A stretch of DNA of 64,000 nucleotides, taken from CBFHMJ01 sp965656875. GTDB taxonomy: Bacteria > Pseudomonadota > Gammaproteobacteria > Enterobacterales > Alteromonadaceae. The notes below the pieces were generated by a model. That model had not been told where the DNA came from. It ran no database searches and saw nothing but the letters and a program-made list of their open reading frames with translations. A program made the position numbers and the translations under genes. The DNA lies in the NCBI GenBank assembly GCA_965656875.1, contig CBFHMJ010000026.1, forward strand, positions 124,001-188,000. Reading direction: 5' to 3'. Positions 60,733-64,000 of the stretch are shown here, one piece after another. Numbering within the stretch: position 1 is the first letter of the stretch; every line of letters begins with the position of its first letter.

Positions 60733-62417
60733 AAGATATGTTCCTCCAGCGTGCGTTTTATATGTTGTGTATGCCAGTGCTGCCAGGCGCTGATAACATA
60801 ATTATCCGGCCTGATGAGCCAGGTTGCGCCGGGCGTCGTGACATAACGGTCTGCGATGTAGTTAAGATTGTCCGTAATAAGGTGAACGTCCGCTTGTTCT
60901 TCGGTTGACAGCTTATTCATTGCTGTTTGATAGTTTTCTCCAATAAGTACCAGCTGGGCATCCGGATCAATTTCTTTGATCAGGTGGAAGCGAGAAATCA
61001 GGTGTTTTAAACCAGACAGGGTGTCTTGTAAGGTTTGATGTGTGTCTATGACTGGCAAGGCCGTCATCAGTGTTGTCTGATTGCCAAGGATATTGAGCAA
61101 CCAGTTGGGTTTATCGTGATGTAATATCGGTGCATCGATGCAGACTTCACCGGGCCTGACCTGGTTGAAGGTTGTTATTGGCTCCGCTGCAACATCAGTG
61201 TCTACCGCTGGTTGTGTGTCCGGTGTGTAAAGGCGGCCACTGTTAATAAGCAGGCGAGCAAACTGATGGCGTTTTGCCAGGGTTAATACTGCATCTCTGA
61301 ACATCAGGCTTTGATTTGATTTTGGCGTGATAAAGTCCGTACTGCGACTGGAGCGTTCAAGGTTTTGCCGAGCGGCTTCAACTCGTTCTGTGCTGTATGT
61401 TTGCAGCAAATTGTCTGATGCGCGTCCTTTGATGATTTTTTCGAGTTTCCAGGCAAGGTTTTCCACATCCTGGAATCCACTGTTTGCCCCTCTTGCGCCA
61501 AAGGGTGAAACCCGGTGTGCTGCGTCACCGACAAAAATAACATTATCATGCACGAATTTTGTCATTTGTCGGCATTCGAAGGTGTAAACGCTGGCCCACT
61601 TTAAGGAGAATGGCGTATCTCCTAACATGTTTTTCAGTCGTGGGGTGATGTTTTCCGGTTTGACTTCTTCATCCGGATCGCTGTCCCAACCCAGCTGAAA
61701 ATCAATACGCCAGATATTGTCCGGTTGTTGGTGCAATAACACTGAATAGCCTTCGTGAAATTCAGGTGAGAACCAGAAACAGCGTTCTGGTGGCCTGTCA
61801 GCTTGCATTTCTACGTCAGCGATTAGAAAGCGGTCATTAAACTGGCGGCCATCATAACTAAGATTCATGCCGCGACGAATCGGACTGTGAACACCATCAG
61901 CAGCCACCAGATAATCACAATGGACCTGAAATTCGCCATCTTCATCGTCGAATGTGATGGTTGTCTGTGTACCTTGTTGTTCATGATGCAGGTAGCGTGT
62001 ACCCCAACGCTGAGTCAGGTTGTCAAATTCATTGGCTCGGCTGAGAAGGTAATCCTCGACATGGTACTGTTGAATGTTGACGTAAGCAGGGCGATTAATG
62101 CCATCTTCAGGTTGAAGCTGTCTGATATCCACTTGCTCATCACCGAACCAGGTCCGGTTTTTTGACCATTGAATACCATGTTCAACAACCTGATGACCGA
62201 TGCCCAGCTTGTCAAAGATTTCCAGCGAACGACGTGCAAACGTGACGGCTCTGGAACCTTTTCCTACCGCCGTTTTTTTATCAACTAACAGGGTTTGAAT
62301 GCCACGTTGTGCTAAATCAACTGCCAGTGCGAGCCCGATGGGACCCGCACCACAGATGACGACCGGAAAGTGACGATTTTGCCAGGCGTTTGGCTCTCGT
62401 CTAATGAAGGCTCTCAT
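60717..62417 (-). CDS. FAD-dependent aromatic monooxygenase (3-(3-hydroxyphenyl)propionate hydroxylase-like)
   Basis: A 566-residue class A flavoprotein monooxygenase. GxGxxG is at residues 23-28 (CGAGPIGLAL). The FAD/NAD motif YLVAADGVHSPIRR and the second FAD motif VIFVGDAAHRVSPFGARGANSG are clear. Relatives hydroxylate phenolic acids with NAD(P)H and oxygen. Its position between hppD and DUF2783 suggests a role in tyrosine-derived aromatic breakdown, substrate not shown. The start at 62417 (MRAFIRREP) follows a GGGAGGTAAT Shine-Dalgarno and is preferred to 62441. Confidence 0.88.
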   Translation of the reverse strand: MRAFIRREPNAWQNRHFPVVICGAGPIGLALAVDLAQRGIQTLLVDKKTAVGKGSRAVTFARRSLEIFDKLGIGHQVVEHGIQWSKNRTWFGDEQVDIRQLQPEDGINRPAYVNIQQYHVEDYLLSRANEFDNLTQRWGTRYLHHEQQGTQTTITFDDEDGEFQVHCDYLVAADGVHSPIRRGMNLSYDGRQFNDRFLIADVEMQADRPPERCFWFSPEFHEGYSVLLHQQPDNIWRIDFQLGWDSDPDEEVKPENITPRLKNMLGDTPFSLKWASVYTFECRQMTKFVHDNVIFVGDAAHRVSPFGARGANSGFQDVENLAWKLEKIIKGRASDNLLQTYSTERVEAARQNLERSSRSTDFITPKSNQSLMFRDAVLTLAKRHQFARLLINSGRLYTPDTQPAVDTDVAAEPITTFNQVRPGEVCIDAPILHHDKPNWLLNILGNQTTLMTALPVIDTHQTLQDTLSGLKHLISRFHLIKEIDPDAQLVLIGENYQTAMNKLSTEEQADVHLITDNLNYIADRYVTTPGATWLIRPDNYVISAWQHWHTQHIKRTLEEHILCRTV

Positions 62418-62437
62418 CGTGCTATTACCTCCCGGAA

Positions 62438-63526
62438 TCATGCCAGTGCGCCACGTTGCATTTGTTCAAGTTCAACCGATTCGAACAGAGTTTTGATATT
62501 ACCTTCGCCGAATCCTTGATTGCCTTTACGCTGGATCAGCTCGAAAAACACGGGACCAATGATGTTGTTTGTAAAAATCTGCATCAGTAGTTTTTTGGCA
62601 TTGCTTCGTTCGTTATCAATCAGAACGCCGTTTTGTCGAAGTCGGTTCAGGTCTTCACCATGATTGGGAATACGTTCTTCAATGAGATCGTAATAGATGT
62701 CGGGTGTGTGCATGAAATTAATATCATTGTTACCCAGGGTTTCAACGGCGACGTGAATATCATCGGCGTAAAATGCGATGTGCTGAATGCCGGGTCCCCG
62801 GTTTTCTGCCAGGAATTCTGAAATCTGTGAACCGTCTTCAAAATCTTCATTTAACACAAGGCGAACAGCACCATTGTTGGCGGCAACCGGGTTACAGCGA
62901 AACGAGGTTTTTTTGCCAGAAATGGTGAATTTTGAGGTTTCCTGAAACTGGAGTAATTCACTGTAAAATTCTCGCCAGTGATCAAGCTGACCTTTGGGGA
63001 CGTTGATTGCGATGTGATCAATATGACTGAATCCAGCCGTCTGACTCAGATTATCAGTAGTAACCAGGGTGAATTCCTGATTAACAATGTCAGCCCAGTC
63101 TGTTTGATCCAGCAAATAGCTGATTAGTCCACCTTCACCTCTCACACCGTTAAAGCCCAGACCTGTCCAGCTAGCGGCAGAAAGCCGGGCTTGATAACCC
63201 ATTTGATCGGCGCGTTGAATAACCTGAAACGGATCGCTGTGAATAAAGCCAATGCCAATGGCTGACAGACCATGTTGTTCGTAATGTTCGATGGCTGCAC
63301 CGCTGTTTTCACAATTGGCGACAATCCAGACGCCGCCCTGACGATAAAGCCAGATGTCCAGTTCATGGTGTTTTGCTTGCAGTTGAAAGCCGAGTTGTTG
63401 CAGAGGTTGTTGCAACTGGCGGATGTCTTCAGCGACAAATTCGATAAACTGGATTGACTCCAGACCCGTATTTGCGTGAGCGGGATACCCATTGGCACCG
63501 CTGGTGGTAGAAGGTGAAATAGTCAT
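62438..63526 (-). CDS. hppD: 4-Hydroxyphenylpyruvate dioxygenase
   Basis: HPPD converts 4-hydroxyphenylpyruvate to homogentisate in tyrosine catabolism, using iron(II) and oxygen. The 362-residue protein has two VOC modules and the iron ligands in SHIDHIAINV (His), GPGIQHIAFYADDI (His) and GPVFFELIQRKG (Glu), followed by the C-terminal GFGEGNIKTLFESVE helix that gates the active site. It is the first gene of hppD-monooxygenase-DUF2783. An inverted repeat upstream could be an operator. Confidence 0.94.
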   Translation of the reverse strand: MTISPSTTSGANGYPAHANTGLESIQFIEFVAEDIRQLQQPLQQLGFQLQAKHHELDIWLYRQGGVWIVANCENSGAAIEHYEQHGLSAIGIGFIHSDPFQVIQRADQMGYQARLSAASWTGLGFNGVRGEGGLISYLLDQTDWADIVNQEFTLVTTDNLSQTAGFSHIDHIAINVPKGQLDHWREFYSELLQFQETSKFTISGKKTSFRCNPVAANNGAVRLVLNEDFEDGSQISEFLAENRGPGIQHIAFYADDIHVAVETLGNNDINFMHTPDIYYDLIEERIPNHGEDLNRLRQNGVLIDNERSNAKKLLMQIFTNNIIGPVFFELIQRKGNQGFGEGNIKTLFESVELEQMQRGALA

Positions 63527-63673
63527 TTTAATGCCTCAAGTTATCTGGTGCGTCCTGCCAGTACTTTCTTCAATTCGTTGATTGAATGATGGTTAAGCAC
63601 TGAAAGCAGCTTTCGTGTAAAACTGCCTGGTTTGGTTATCCACTGATGGCTGTTATCAGAGGGTCAGGTTGGA

Positions 63674-63692
63674 AACAAAGGAGTACTTTGTT
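63674..63692. promoter_or_regulatory. Inverted repeat upstream of hppD
   Basis: AACAAAG-N5-CTTTGTT (63674-63680, 63686-63692) lies about 150 bases upstream of hppD, operator-like, regulator unknown. Confidence 0.35.
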
Positions 63693-63801
63693 CCTCAAAT
63701 CAGTTACTTGTTGCATTATCTTTGTTGCCATGAAGATGCTTCAACATGGCTGCGAGTGCAAGATTAACGGTGTCAGACTCGCTTTCTGCACCGTTTATTC
63801 G

Positions 63802-63999
63802 TTAATGCTTAGTCGGTAAGTCAAACAGCAGGAATTCACAAGGGCTGTGACACACGATATTCATTACACGGCTATTTATTATGGTGACTGCATCCCCGGG
63901 ATGCAGTTGTATCTCAGTTATTTCGTGTTGCGCATCAGTTGCATTGTTTTGTTCATCAGGTTCATCAATCACTGATAATTCACCACTGATTAAGTGAAG
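63802..63999 (-). CDS. Pirin-like (quercetinase/YhhW-type) bicupin, C-terminal end (partial)
   Basis: The minus-strand frame is open from the window edge to a TAA at 63802, giving 66 residues with no start in view. It ends with the cupin pattern LHLISGELSVID, EIQLHPGDAVTI and CEFLLFDLPTKH. The C-terminal EFLLFDLP is typical of pirin/YhhW-type proteins, which bind a metal and may act as quercetinases or regulators. The gene start lies beyond base 64000, so length and motif 1 cannot be checked. Confidence 0.6.
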   Translation of the reverse strand, partial: LHLISGELSVIDEPDEQNNATDAQHEITEIQLHPGDAVTIINSRVMNIVCHSPCEFLLFDLPTKH

Positions 64000-64000
64000 A

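Overview
The window looks like chromosomal DNA of a marine-type gammaproteobacterium of Oceanospirillales/Pseudomonas-like affinity. This is inferred from gene content and gene order, not from any search. Supporting points are the blocks tig-clpP-clpX-lon-hupB-ppiD, sapABCDF-pspF/pspABC-ycjX-ycjF and purM-purN-DUF3108, and a PsrA-type regulator next to fadE. Most genes start with ATG preceded by a clear Shine-Dalgarno, and intrinsic terminators are frequent.

Layout. 1-11850: end of cysS, folD, a five-gene tRNA operon (Pro-Arg-His-Leu-Pro), then the protein quality-control block tig, clpP, clpX, lon (with a very good sigma-32 promoter), hupB, tRNA-Asp and ppiD. 12231-22792: the sap peptide ABC transporter operon plus pspF on the minus strand, divergent from pspA-pspB-pspC-ycjX-ycjF (envelope stress). 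22861-24613: two tandem, paralogous, cysteine-containing secreted proteins that I cannot name. 24696-31033: sbcB, DUF3108, purN, purM, cmoB, cmoA on the minus strand. 31124-36194: a non-classical chaperone-usher locus (two DUF4402-like subunits, chaperone, tiny secreted protein, large usher with an EF-hand-like loop). 36584-41973: an ACE-like M2 metallopeptidase lipoprotein, then psrA-fadE with a visible promoter/operator. 42270-46126: tRNA-Ser followed by an AT-rich accessory module, consisting of a thymidylate-synthase-fold enzyme carrying dCMP-hydroxymethylase-type residues, an alpha-glutamyl/putrescinyl-thymine pyrophosphorylase-like protein and, tail to tail, a HigB-like toxin with an HTH-ImmA/IrrE protein. 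46438-56721: miscellaneous genes (small membrane protein, NTF2-like, a nuclease-like gene cut by a stop codon, VOC/AraC, CsaA, AraC, peroxiredoxin, acyltransferase, a cysteine-free unknown, hydrolase, nagZ, SLC13 transporter). 56906-60313: two paralogous secreted subtilases. 60466-64000: tyrosine/aromatic catabolism (DUF2783, FAD monooxygenase, hppD) and the tail of a pirin-like gene.

The most promising candidate for an under-described system is the 42.8-46.1 kb module. It joins a predicted pyrimidine hydroxymethylase, a predicted base-hypermodification-type enzyme and a toxin/HTH-peptidase pair in about 3.4 kb of atypical DNA beside a tRNA gene. Second are the DUF4402-type chaperone-usher locus and the paralogous secreted proteins downstream of the psp operon.
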